From an uncultured Oscillospiraceae bacterium (GTDB lineage: Bacteria; Bacillota; Clostridia; Oscillospirales; Oscillospiraceae), in NCBI GenBank assembly GCA_934667815.1, contig CAKUMO010000019.1:1-49241 (forward strand): a stretch of 49,241 bases of DNA, read 5' to 3'. Within the stretch, counting starts at the first letter, position 1. The number at the start of each line of letters is the position of its first letter. Positions 24,744 to 34,923 of this stretch are shown here, one piece after another. The translations under genes were made by a program, and so were the position numbers. The notes beneath the pieces are model-generated. The model made no database searches, was not told the origin of the DNA, and saw only the letters and a list, made by a program, of their open reading frames with translations.

Positions 24744-26126
24744 TCAGGCGCGGAATTCCTCCGCCAGCCTGCGTGCGACATACACACCGCTTGCCGAGGC
24801 ATGAGAAAGCGAGTGCGTCACGCCGCTGCCGTCGCCGATGATATAAAGGCCCTTGTGCAGCGTTTCAAGATTCTCGTCCAGCTCGACCTCCATGTTATAG
24901 AACTTGACCTCAACGCCGTACAGCAGCGTATCGTCATTGGCCGTGCCGGGCGCGATCTTATCGAGCGCATAGATCATCTCAATAATACCGTCCAGAATAC
25001 GCTTCGGCAGCACGAGGCTCAAGTCACCCGGCGTTGCCGCCAGCGTGGGCGTGACCAAGCCCTCCTCGATGCGCTTGACCGTACTGCGCCGGCCGCGGAT
25101 CAGGTCGCCAAAACGCTGCACGATCACACCGCCGCCCAGCATATTTGACAGGCGCGCGATGCTCTCGCCATAGCCATTGCTGTCCTTAAACGGCTCGGAA
25201 AAGTGCTTGGCCACAAGCAGCGCGAAGTTCGTGTTCTCTGTTTGCAGCTCCTTGCCCTCATAGCTGTGGCCGTTAACGGTGACGATGCCGTTGGTATTCT
25301 CGTTGACGACCATGCCGTTCGGGTTCATGCAGAAGGTGCGCACGCAGTCCTCAAACTGTTGGGTGCGGTAGACGATCTTGCTCTCATAAAGCTCGTCGGT
25401 CAAATGCGAGAAAATGACCGCAGGCAGCTCCACGCGCACGCCCAGATCGACACGGTTGGACTTTGTCGGGATATTCAAATGTGCGCAGACCTTTTCCATC
25501 CACTTACTGCCGCTGCGGCCGACCGAGACAACGCACTCGCGGCAGGTAAACTGCGTTTCTCCGCAGTCGATGCGGTAGCCGCACTCCGTCTTGTCGATCT
25601 CGTGCGCGGGCAGATCAAAATAGAAGTCCACACGCTCTTTGAGCATATTATAGAGATTCGACAGCACAACGTAGTTGATGTCCGTACCAAGATGGCGCAC
25701 GGATGCATCGAGCAGATTCAGCTTGTTTTGCAGACAGAGCTTCTTGAAGCGCGTACCGGCCGTGGAATAGAGCTTGGTACCCTCACCGCCGAAGCGCAAA
25801 TTGATCTCATCGACGTATTTCATCAGCTCGATAGCCTGTTTTTTGCCGACATGCTCATAAAGTGTTCCGCCGAAATCGTTCGTAATGTTATATTTTCCGT
25901 CCGAGAACGCGCCCGCGCCGCCAAAGCCGCTCATGATCGAGCAGCAGCCGCATTTGATGCAGCTTTTGACCTTGTCGCCGTCGATCGGGCAGCGGCGCTT
26001 TTCCAGAGGATGTCCCGCCTCGATGACCGCCACACGCGCCTCGGGCAGCTTCTGCGTCAGCTCAAAGGCCGAAAAAATACCGCCGGGGCCGGCACCGACG
26101 ATCACAACATCATAATTCTTTTCCAT
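24744..26126 (-). CDS. FAD-dependent dehydrogenase (COG2509-type), short form
   Basis: A 460-residue flavoprotein. The FAD motif VVIVGAGPGGIFSAFEL lies at the N-terminus. A Cys cluster, CIKCGCCSIMSGFGG, and FSDGKYN follow at about residues 55-80. The C-terminal FAD loop is GLYIIGDGSGVTHSLSHASASG. Function within the family is unclear. It is paralogous to the gene at 46109-47689 but lacks that protein's N-terminal domain. The ATG at 26126 fits the family start; the frame continues to 27206 on the opposite strand of lysR and is rejected. It is divergent from a LysR gene 105 bp away. Confidence 0.85.
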   Translation of the reverse strand: MEKNYDVVIVGAGPGGIFSAFELTQKLPEARVAVIEAGHPLEKRRCPIDGDKVKSCIKCGCCSIMSGFGGAGAFSDGKYNITNDFGGTLYEHVGKKQAIELMKYVDEINLRFGGEGTKLYSTAGTRFKKLCLQNKLNLLDASVRHLGTDINYVVLSNLYNMLKERVDFYFDLPAHEIDKTECGYRIDCGETQFTCRECVVSVGRSGSKWMEKVCAHLNIPTKSNRVDLGVRVELPAVIFSHLTDELYESKIVYRTQQFEDCVRTFCMNPNGMVVNENTNGIVTVNGHSYEGKELQTENTNFALLVAKHFSEPFKDSNGYGESIARLSNMLGGGVIVQRFGDLIRGRRSTVKRIEEGLVTPTLAATPGDLSLVLPKRILDGIIEMIYALDKIAPGTANDDTLLYGVEVKFYNMEVELDENLETLHKGLYIIGDGSGVTHSLSHASASGVYVARRLAEEFRA

Positions 26127-26231
26127 GATTTCAACTCCATACTTGCATTTTTTCAACCGTGTTATTATAATAGCGTAGCCGGCATAAGTAAAATATTTGG
26201 TTTTAATGCCTGCAATAAGTATTACGAATGG

Positions 26232-27146
26232 ATGAGTGCCATGGTCGCCAAGCTTGAGCAGTATCGCATTTTCAAAGAGGTCGCGGACAGCGGCAACCTT
26301 ACCGCAGCCGCACAGAAGCTCTATATTTCCCAATCCGCCGTGAGCCAGTGCATCAAGTCGCTGGAGGCCTCGCTGGAGGCGCAGCTTTTCGCACGGCACC
26401 CGCGTGGCGTCAGCCTCACGCCCGAGGGGCAGCAGCTCTATGAATACGTCAGTAAGGCGCTGGCGCTGCTGCAAGCGGGTGAGCACCGGCTTCAGCAGAT
26501 GCGGGAGCTGGTCACGGGCGAGCTTTCCATCGGCATCAACAGTACGTTGATGAAATATTACCTGATGCCCATTCTCGAGGCTTATCACAAGGCCTATCCG
26601 CAGATCCGCATTCACATCCACGGCGGCACGAGCGGACACGTGCTCGAGCAGCTCAAGGACGGGCAGGTGGATCTGGCATTTGCCACCACGCCGCCCGAGG
26701 GCGGGAGCTTTCAGACCGTTCACTGCTTCACGACGCACACGGCCTTTGTCGCCGCGCCGGATTTCGACTGCGATTTTTCGCGCCTCTATACGCTTGAGGA
26801 GATTACGCGCTTTCCCCTTCTGGTGCTCGACCGCGCTGCAAGCTCGCGGCGGTTTCTGGAGGCAGAGTTTCTCAAACGCGGTCTGAAGCTGGAGCCGGAA
26901 ATGGAATCCGCCAGTCACAATCTGCTCATTTCTCTCGCACGCATCGGTCTTGGCGTAGCCTGCGTAACCCGTGAAATGTCGCTGTCCGGTCTGGACCGCG
27001 GCGTCATCCGCGAGCTGAAATGCGCCGAACAGCTCCCCACGCGTTCCGTCTCCATGTGCACCCTGCGCGGCACCGAGCCGTCTGCCGCCGCCAAGCGCTT
27101 TGCCGAATTTGTCCGCGAGGATCTCAAAAACGGCGCTCGGATTTAA
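26232..27146 (+). CDS. LysR-family transcriptional regulator
   Basis: A 304-residue LysR protein. The N-terminal winged helix (YRIFKEVADSGNLTAAAQKLYISQSAVSQ) is followed by a linker helix and a periplasmic-binding-like sensor domain (about 90-300). It is divergent from the FAD dehydrogenase gene and probably controls it. The start may be ATG 26232 or 26241; neither has a clear ribosome site. Confidence 0.9.
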   Translation: MSAMVAKLEQYRIFKEVADSGNLTAAAQKLYISQSAVSQCIKSLEASLEAQLFARHPRGVSLTPEGQQLYEYVSKALALLQAGEHRLQQMRELVTGELSIGINSTLMKYYLMPILEAYHKAYPQIRIHIHGGTSGHVLEQLKDGQVDLAFATTPPEGGSFQTVHCFTTHTAFVAAPDFDCDFSRLYTLEEITRFPLLVLDRAASSRRFLEAEFLKRGLKLEPEMESASHNLLISLARIGLGVACVTREMSLSGLDRGVIRELKCAEQLPTRSVSMCTLRGTEPSAAAKRFAEFVREDLKNGARI

Positions 27147-27164
27147 TGCTCTAAGGGGGGGGCA

Positions 27165-27199
27165 AACAGCTGGCACAGAAAATTTCTGTGCCAGCTGTT
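27165..27199. terminator. Inverted repeat between lysR and the ATP synthase operon
   Basis: A perfect 17-bp inverted repeat (AACAGCTGGCACAGAAA and its complement) lies around base 27182, between convergent genes. Neither side has a strong T-run, so it may be a weak terminator or an mRNA end stabiliser. Confidence 0.55.
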
Positions 27200-27213
27200 G
27201 CGTCATACAAAAA

Positions 27214-29027
<1,814 letters not shown>

Positions 29028-29038
29028 TTACTACAATT

Positions 29039-29884
29039 TTACAATGCCTCTGCGCCGGAGACGATCTCGGTGATCTCCTGCGTGATGGCAGCCTGACGTG
29101 CGCGGTTATAGTGCAGCACGAGCGTGTCGATGATCTCGCCCGCATTCTTGTTGGCCGCGTTCATCGCCGTACGTCTTGCGCCATGCTCGGAGGCCGATGC
29201 CTCGCAGAGCGTAGAATACAGGATGCCCGCGACGTACTGCGGAACGATGCTGTCAATGAGCTTTTCGGCGTTGCCCTCTAAAATGGCGTTCGCGTACTGC
29301 TTTTCCTCCTGCGGATGCAGGGTAAGCGGCAGCAGCTCCTCGCTGACGGGCACTTGAGAGAGCATGGATTTGAACTTTGTGTATACGATGACCACACGGT
29401 CAAATTCACCCTCGGAAAAGCGCTTGCACAGCAGGCGCGCGATCTGGTTGCAGTCGCCCACGCCGATGGACGCGGTCTGGCCGAAATAGCTGCTGACCAG
29501 CTCGCAGCCGGTGCGGGTAAAGTGCTCGAGCGTCTTGCGTCCGACGGGCAGCACGCAGTAATTCGTGCCATCTGCAAGCGCAGCCGCCATGCGGAACAGG
29601 TTCGCATTATAACCGCCCGCAAGGCCGCGGTCACCGCCAATAACGACATAGCAGGTCTTTTTGACCTCGCGCACCTCGGTAAAGACAGACGGGTGTGTGC
29701 TCACGCCGGTCTGCAAACCAACGATGGCATCGGCCAGAACCTCATGATACGGGCGGGCACGCTCGACGCGCTCCTTCGCGCGGCGCAGCTTGCTCGTGGC
29801 CACCAGTTCCATGGCTTTGGTGATCTGCCGGGTGCTCTCGACGCTCTTGATGCGCGTTTTGATGCGCTTCATAGATGCAGCCAT
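29039..29884 (-). CDS. atpG: F1 ATP synthase gamma subunit
   Basis: A 281-residue central rotor shaft. The N-terminal helix has IKTRIKSVESTRQITKAMELVATSKLR-type sequence (residues about 6-32), and the C-terminal helix has NYNRARQAAITQEITEIVSGA-type sequence; both pair as a coiled coil inside the head. Confidence 0.97.
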   Translation of the reverse strand: MAASMKRIKTRIKSVESTRQITKAMELVATSKLRRAKERVERARPYHEVLADAIVGLQTGVSTHPSVFTEVREVKKTCYVVIGGDRGLAGGYNANLFRMAAALADGTNYCVLPVGRKTLEHFTRTGCELVSSYFGQTASIGVGDCNQIARLLCKRFSEGEFDRVVIVYTKFKSMLSQVPVSEELLPLTLHPQEEKQYANAILEGNAEKLIDSIVPQYVAGILYSTLCEASASEHGARRTAMNAANKNAGEIIDTLVLHYNRARQAAITQEITEIVSGAEAL

Positions 29885-29896
29885 ATGCCCGCTCCC

Positions 29897-31405
29897 TTAC
29901 TTGAGAAACTGCGTCTTGCAGTCCGTGATCGCTTCGCGCAGTTGCGCCTCGGTCTCGCTCGTCAGGAGCTTGCTGTCGCGGATGCTCTCCAGAATGGCAG
30001 GACGCTGCACGGTCAGATGGTCAAAGAGCGCCGCCTCGAAGTCACCGATACGCTCAACCGGTACGTCGGCCAGCAGATCGTTGACGACGGCATAGATGAT
30101 GCACACCTGAAGCTCTACGTCGATGGGCGTGTTTCTGTCCTGCTTGAGGATCTCCACGATGCGTGCGCCCTGTGCCAGACGGGCCTTGGTATCGGCATCC
30201 AGATCGGAACCGAACTGGGCGAAGGATTGCAGCTCGCGGTACTGCGAGTACATCAGCTTCAGAGAGCCGGAGACCTTCTTCATGGCCTTGATCTGTGCAT
30301 TGCCACCGACACGGGAGACGGAAATACCGGGGTTGATGGCCGGACGGACACCGGAATGGAACAGCTCGGACTCCAGATAGATCTGGCCGTCGGTGATGGA
30401 AATAACGTTTGTGGGGATATAGGCCGAAACGTCGCCGGCCTGGGTTTCGATGATGGGCAGCGCGGTCATGGAGCCGCCGCCGAATTCAGGAGCTACACGC
30501 GCGGCACGCTCGAGCAGACGGGAATGCAGATAGAACACGTCGCCGGGGTAGGCCTCGCGTCCTGGCGGGCGGCGGATGAGCAGAGACAGTGCACGGTAAG
30601 CCACGGCGTGCTTGGACAGGTCGTCATAGACGATCAGAACATCCTTGCCCTGATCCATGAAATACTCGCCCATGGCGCAGCCGGAATACGGCGCGATATA
30701 CTGCAAGGGCGCAAGCTCCGACGCAGTCGCGGAAACCACGATGGTATAGTCCATTGCACCGTTGCGTGCGAGGGTATCGACCATCTGCGCAACGGTAGAG
30801 CGCTTCTGACCGATGGCGACGTAAATGCAGATGACGTCCTTGCCCTTCTGATTGATGATCGTATCCATGGCGATGACGGTCTTGCCGGTCTGGCGGTCGC
30901 CGATAATCAGCTCACGCTGGCCGCGGCCGATCGGAATCATGGAGTCAATGGCCTTGATGCCGGTTTGCAGCGGCACGGAAACAGGCTGGCGTTCGATGAT
31001 GCCGGGTGCATTGCGCTCGATGGGGCGCAGCTCTGCGGCCTGAATCGGGCCTTTGCCGTCGATGGGCTGGCCCAGCGCGTCCACGACGCGGCCGATGAGC
31101 GCTTCGCCCACAGGGACGGAGACAACGCGGCCAGTGCGTTTGACAAGGCCGCCCTCGCTGATGCCGACGTCCGTGCCGAGCATGACGGCGCTGACGTAGT
31201 TTTCTTCAAGGTTCAGCGCCATGCCGTAGGAATCGTTTTCAAACTGCAGCAGCTCGTTGGCCTTGCACTTTTCCAAGCCGTGCACCTTTGCGATGCCGTC
31301 ACCGACTTGAATGACATAGCCGATCTCGTCCTGCGCGGTTTTCTGGGCGTAATTCTTGATTTGATCCTTGATGATCTTGCTGATGTCGTCTATTTTCAGA
31401 TTCAC
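29897..31405 (-). CDS. atpA: F1 ATP synthase alpha subunit
   Basis: A 502-residue non-catalytic nucleotide-binding subunit. Its P-loop is [13 protein letters not shown] (about residue 169). The alpha-specific signature [13 protein letters not shown] is present, as is the N-terminal region [18 protein letters not shown]. Confidence 0.98.
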   Translation of the reverse strand: MNLKIDDISKIIKDQIKNYAQKTAQDEIGYVIQVGDGIAKVHGLEKCKANELLQFENDSYGMALNLEENYVSAVMLGTDVGISEGGLVKRTGRVVSVPVGEALIGRVVDALGQPIDGKGPIQAAELRPIERNAPGIIERQPVSVPLQTGIKAIDSMIPIGRGQRELIIGDRQTGKTVIAMDTIINQKGKDVICIYVAIGQKRSTVAQMVDTLARNGAMDYTIVVSATASELAPLQYIAPYSGCAMGEYFMDQGKDVLIVYDDLSKHAVAYRALSLLIRRPPGREAYPGDVFYLHSRLLERAARVAPEFGGGSMTALPIIETQAGDVSAYIPTNVISITDGQIYLESELFHSGVRPAINPGISVSRVGGNAQIKAMKKVSGSLKLMYSQYRELQSFAQFGSDLDADTKARLAQGARIVEILKQDRNTPIDVELQVCIIYAVVNDLLADVPVERIGDFEAALFDHLTVQRPAILESIRDSKLLTSETEAQLREAITDCKTQFLK

Positions 31406-31423
31406 GGTTTCACCAACTTTATC

Positions 31424-31957
31424 TTAAACTATGGCCTCGTCCAGGCTGCGGCGCAGCCGGTCGAGTCTGCTTTGGATGCTGTCACTGAGCTGGACGCCGC
31501 CGTATCGGAGCGTGATGCCGCCGATCAGCGCGGGATCCACGCTGTTTTTCAGCACAATGTTCTTGCCGGTGAGCGCTTCGAGCTTGGCCTTGAGCGCACT
31601 GCGCTGCTTGTCCTGCATCGGTACCGCCGTGATAGCCTCGGCACGCACGATGTCATGCGCTTCGTCGAAGCAGGCACGGTAGGCCGTGCGGCAGGCCGGA
31701 AGCTGATAGAAGGCGCGGCGGTCGCACAGCAGGCACAGGAAATTCAGGAGCATCGGATCAAACTGCCCGAAGGCCTCGTGCAGCAGGCCGTGCTTCTCGT
31801 CCTGAGAGACGGCGGGCGTATCGAGCAGCAGCGCGTAGGAGGGATTCTCCTGCAAAAGCTGCTGCACCGCGCCCATCTCGTCCAGAACGCACACATCGCT
31901 GCCGTTTTCCTGCGCAAGCTGGAACAGCGCTTTGCCGTAGCTGGCGGTATCAATCAT
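31424..31957 (-). CDS. atpH: F1 ATP synthase delta subunit
   Basis: A 177-residue stator subunit that ties the head to the b subunits. It has an N-terminal helical bundle and the C-terminal signature IGGITLRYGGVQLSDSIQSRL. It overlaps atpF by 8 bp. Confidence 0.95.
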   Translation of the reverse strand: MIDTASYGKALFQLAQENGSDVCVLDEMGAVQQLLQENPSYALLLDTPAVSQDEKHGLLHEAFGQFDPMLLNFLCLLCDRRAFYQLPACRTAYRACFDEAHDIVRAEAITAVPMQDKQRSALKAKLEALTGKNIVLKNSVDPALIGGITLRYGGVQLSDSIQSRLDRLRRSLDEAIV

Positions 31958-32477
31958 GGCTGTCCCCCAGATTCTCGATGAAGGAGTCGATCAGCTCGGA
32001 GTGCTCCTCGGGCTTGATGTCGCGCGTCAGGATCGCAGAGGCGATGTCCACGGCCATGCCGGAGACCTCGTCCTTGATGTCATTGAGCGCACGCTTCTTT
32101 TCCATTTCGATCTGCTCGTCGGCACGCTTCAGGGTCTGCGCGGCCTTTTCCTGCGCCTCGGTAAGGATTTCTTCCTCCCGTTTCTGCGCGCGCCGGGTCG
32201 CATCCTTGAGCATCTGCGCACTCTGCTCGGAGGCGTGGGCGAGCTTCTGCTCGTAGTCGGCCTTCATCTGGGCGGCAGCCTCTTTGTCCTGATTCGCGTC
32301 GGCGTACATTTCGTCAACTTCCTGCTGGCGGGAATCGATCATCTTCTTCACGGGCTTGAACAGCAGCTTCTTCATCACAAAGAACAAAATCACGAGGTTG
32401 CACAGCGTGAAAATGCTTGTCCACAGCTCCAGCGAAATAAAGTCACCGGATTCGCCAAACAAATACAATAAATACAA
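31950..32477 (-). CDS. atpF: F0 ATP synthase b subunit
   Basis: A 175-residue peripheral stalk subunit. It has one membrane helix (about residues 15-36; LWTSIFTLCNLVILFFVMKK) and a long charged coiled coil (about 45-150). The start is read as TTG (32477) because GGGGGAAC lies 6 nt before it and the next ATG is inside the membrane helix. Confidence 0.9.
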   Translation of the reverse strand: MYLLYLFGESGDFISLELWTSIFTLCNLVILFFVMKKLLFKPVKKMIDSRQQEVDEMYADANQDKEAAAQMKADYEQKLAHASEQSAQMLKDATRRAQKREEEILTEAQEKAAQTLKRADEQIEMEKKRALNDIKDEVSGMAVDIASAILTRDIKPEEHSELIDSFIENLGDSHD

Positions 32478-32512
32478 GGTGTTCCCCCCTTATTCGGTCG
32501 GGTGCGCGGGAA

Positions 32513-32746
32513 TCAGAACGCAAAGATCATGAGCAGCGCAACGACAAGGGAGTAGATGCCGGTAGTCTCGGTGATGGCGCAGCCAAGGATCATGTTGGTA
32601 CGCAGGGTGTCCGCGACCTCGGGCTGACGGGCCATGCCCTCCAGAGCGCAGCCGACGGCGTGACCTTCACCGATTGCCGGGCCGATAGCGCCGATACCCA
32701 TGCAGAGACCTGCACCGATTGCGATCAAACCTTTTGCGAGTTCCAT
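32513..32746 (-). CDS. atpE: F0 ATP synthase c subunit, sodium-type
   Basis: A 77-residue hairpin of two membrane helices that forms the rotor ring. The ion site reads E27 in GPAIGEGHA, then E60-T61 and Y65 in TETTGIYS. Na+ c rings carry Gln or Glu at the first position, Glu at the second, Ser/Thr next to it and a Tyr one turn later. With Glu at both positions, this is the two-carboxylate variant known from Fusobacterium. The conserved polar loop ARQPE is at 39-43. ATG 32746 has AGGAGG upstream. Confidence 0.96.
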   Translation of the reverse strand: MELAKGLIAIGAGLCMGIGAIGPAIGEGHAVGCALEGMARQPEVADTLRTNMILGCAITETTGIYSLVVALLMIFAF

Positions 32747-32792
32747 AAATAGTTCCTCCTGAAATAAATTATATATGATAAATGGAATTTGC

Positions 32793-33569
32793 TTACGCTT
32801 TTTCTTTTTCCTCGGGCGGCGGGCAGGCCGCACCGACATAGACCATGGTCAGCATGCAGAACACAAGCGCCTGTATGCAGCCGGAGAACAGGTCGAAATA
32901 GATCGACAGGAAGGCCGGAATGCCGACCTGCAAGATCGGAATAGAGCGGATGATCTCATTGGGCACCCAGCTCAGGACGGCCGAGCTGGCCAGTGCCAGC
33001 GCCGCATAGATCAGGGTGGTCAAAACGCCGCCGCCCGCGACATTGCCGAAGTGACGGAACGCCAGAGACATTGGCTGCGCAACCTCGCTGACGAGGTTCA
33101 TCGGAGTCATAGCGACAATCGGCTCCGTGAAGCCCTTGAGCCAGCCGAGAATGCCGTTGCGCTTGATGGTATTATACCACACGAGTGCGGTCGTTACCAA
33201 CGCCCAGACAAGCGTTGTGCTGAGGTCGGCAGTCGTGCTCTTGAGAAAGCCGGTCAGGCCGATCAGCGAACCGCAGACCGAGGACAGGAACAGTGTGCCG
33301 ATATAGGGCGCAAAGTTGGCATTGTGCTCGCCCATGGTGGAGCAGACGAGATTGTAAAGCGCACTCACGCCCTTTTCCGTCACGCACTGCATCTTTCCCG
33401 GACGCTTTTTGAGGTTGCGGCCGAGCAGCCAGCTTGCAATGATTAGAATCATCATCACAACGAAGGCCGAAACCGCCGTTTCCGTGATCGTGACGTCAAA
33501 AAGTCCGAAGAAGGAAAATTCAAATAAGGTACTTGCGCCCTTACCGACGCCGCTCATAACGTCGTCCAT
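32793..33569 (-). CDS. atpB: F0 ATP synthase a subunit
   Basis: A 258-residue stator membrane subunit that forms the ion half-channels. About six helices are visible, and the essential arginine lies in SLAFRHFGNVAGG. The C-terminal helix pair (SIYFDLFSGCIQALVFCMLTMVYV) is family-typical. Its ATG overlaps the stop of the upstream gene (TAATG). Confidence 0.96.
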   Translation of the reverse strand: MDDVMSGVGKGASTLFEFSFFGLFDVTITETAVSAFVVMMILIIASWLLGRNLKKRPGKMQCVTEKGVSALYNLVCSTMGEHNANFAPYIGTLFLSSVCGSLIGLTGFLKSTTADLSTTLVWALVTTALVWYNTIKRNGILGWLKGFTEPIVAMTPMNLVSEVAQPMSLAFRHFGNVAGGGVLTTLIYAALALASSAVLSWVPNEIIRSIPILQVGIPAFLSIYFDLFSGCIQALVFCMLTMVYVGAACPPPEEKEKA

Positions 33570-34051
33570 TAAGAAGCATCTCCTTTACTGACAAGTTTTT
33601 TCTTTTTCGCAAGCGTGCCCGCAAACAGCGCGATGCGCATGAAGCACAGCGGCAGCAGCGTGGAAAGCGGGTCAAAATTGCCGTATTTCAGTGCAAGCAC
33701 CAAAACGCCCACGAGTACAAGCATCCGCAGAAGCAAACCGCCGCGTGCGGCAAGCTGGCCCTTGGCGGGAGAATCGTAGCGCTCCGCGCGGATCAGAGAG
33801 AGAATCATCACCACGAAGTTCAGCAGCACCAGACCCGTACCCAGCGCAGCGCTGTACAGGATTCTGACACTGAAGCGGCCGGCAATGGCATAGATGCCCA
33901 GCATCACACCGCTGAGCAGCAGCTCCGCCGGGAAGATCGGCCACATTTCCGAAAGGGTCGATCGGAAGGTTCGGATCGTCTTGGTCGAGCGTTCCGGAAA
34001 AAGCTCCTGCGTCAGATCACCCTGCGGCTCATTGTTCGGTTTTTCCGTCAT
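33569..34051 (-). CDS. atpI: ATP synthase subunit I (AtpI-like)
   Basis: A 160-residue protein with four predicted membrane helices after a polar N-terminus (about residues 45-150). Its place directly before atpB and its size fit AtpI, which helps to assemble the c ring and, with AtpZ, may carry Mg2+ or Ca2+. ATG 34051 has GGGGGGAA upstream. Confidence 0.75.
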   Translation of the reverse strand: MTEKPNNEPQGDLTQELFPERSTKTIRTFRSTLSEMWPIFPAELLLSGVMLGIYAIAGRFSVRILYSAALGTGLVLLNFVVMILSLIRAERYDSPAKGQLAARGGLLLRMLVLVGVLVLALKYGNFDPLSTLLPLCFMRIALFAGTLAKKKKLVSKGDAS

Positions 34052-34298
34052 GTGGAGTTCCCCCCTTCTGCGTCGGGTCAAAGGTTTTCGCAGTCTTGAG
34101 AATGTAGCGGAACATACTGTAAACGCCCGTCAGTGCGCCGAGAACCACACCGAGGATCAAGGCCCAGCGTCCTGCGCCCCAGCGGTTCGCCGCGAGCCAC
34201 CCGAGCAGCCCGATCAGTCCCGCCGGAAAGGCAAAGCTGAACCCGGCCTGCAGCACGTAATTCACTGCGTAAGCAATATGAAAGAACTTTTTAGGCAT
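34029..34298 (-). CDS. atpZ: AtpZ-like ATP synthase accessory protein
   Basis: An 89-residue protein with two membrane helices (about residues 16-38 and 46-68), typical of the AtpZ/AtpI family that opens clostridial atp operons. ATG 34298 has GGGGAGGA upstream, and its 3' end overlaps the next gene by 23 bp. Confidence 0.75.
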   Translation of the reverse strand: MPKKFFHIAYAVNYVLQAGFSFAFPAGLIGLLGWLAANRWGAGRWALILGVVLGALTGVYSMFRYILKTAKTFDPTQKGGTPHDGKTEQ

Positions 34299-34346
34299 CC
34301 GTGTCCTCCCCCAATACAGGAATCCAAACACTTCCCTTATAGCATT

Positions 34347-34375
34347 ATGATACAGCAAAATGCAAACAAATGCAA
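34347..34375 (-). promoter_or_regulatory. Promoter of the ATP synthase operon
   Basis: On the minus strand, TTGCAT (34370-34375) and TATCAT (34347-34352) are 17 bp apart, about 49 bp before atpZ. An overlapping TTGCAT/TATAAG pair slightly downstream is an alternative. Confidence 0.6.
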
Positions 34376-34612
34376 CCGTCTTTCCATATTTTGTACGATT
34401 TTAATATTTTTACATCGTGCATCTTATGATATGGCAGATTTATTTTATTCGCAAGGGACAATTCCCATGCACTGTCCGGTTTTCAGGCATTTTGTGCAAA
34501 ATGTTCGTTTCTATATTTTACGTTGCGGTTATTTCCTGTCTCCGGACGCCGCTTTGCCGTCGGTGAGCGGGACTGACTGTAAAATTATATCGATATATTT
34601 TTCCCCGTCCGC
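34376..34612. other. AT-rich intergenic region
   Basis: This stretch between the divergent atp and abrB promoters holds no credible gene, terminator or known RNA element. It is AT-richer than its surroundings, as promoter regions often are. Confidence 0.5.
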
Positions 34613-34641
34613 TTGACAAGCATCCGCACCACTGCTACAAT
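34613..34641 (+). promoter_or_regulatory. Promoter of the AbrB-lyase-exporter operon
   Basis: TTGACA (34613-34618) and TACAAT (34636-34641) are separated by 17 bp, a near-consensus promoter 42 bp before the ATG. Confidence 0.85.
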
Positions 34642-34683
34642 AGCGTTCGTACAAATATGAAAAGTATGAAAAGGAGGCTGCCC

Positions 34684-34923
34684 ATGGCCGGAGGAAAACA
34701 TCTGCTGGGCAGAGCGCACGGACGGCATGTTTTCGGCACCGTAAAGGTCGGAGAACGCGGCCAGATCGTCATTCCCAAGGACGCCCGTGCACTGTTCGGC
34801 ATTTCTCCAGGGGACACGCTGCTGATCCTCGGAGACGAAAAGAGCGGGATCATTGTCACGCGGCCGGAAGTCGTTGACGACATGGCGCGCCGCGTATTTC
34901 AGGAGATGGAGGAAAAATCATGA
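34684..34923 (+). CDS. AbrB/SpoVT-type swapped-hairpin DNA-binding protein
   Basis: A 79-residue regulator with the AbrB N-terminal motif TVKVGERGQIVIPKDARALFGISPGD and a short tail. AAGGAGG lies upstream of ATG 34684; an earlier in-frame ATG at 34657 lacks a site. Its stop overlaps the lyase gene (ATGA), so it most likely regulates its own operon. Confidence 0.85.
   Translation: MAGGKHLLGRAHGRHVFGTVKVGERGQIVIPKDARALFGISPGDTLLILGDEKSGIIVTRPEVVDDMARRVFQEMEEKS

Noticed and set aside
25203..26231. Long plus-strand extension upstream of lysR
   Set aside because: It runs antisense to the FAD dehydrogenase gene. LysR family sequence begins only at 26232-26241.
26127..27206. Upstream extension of the FAD dehydrogenase frame
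   Set aside because: It crosses the divergent lysR gene and its promoter; the FAD motif starts at the chosen ATG.
29315..31981. 888-codon plus-strand frame
   Set aside because: It is antisense to atpG, atpA and atpH and has the low-complexity composition of a reverse frame.
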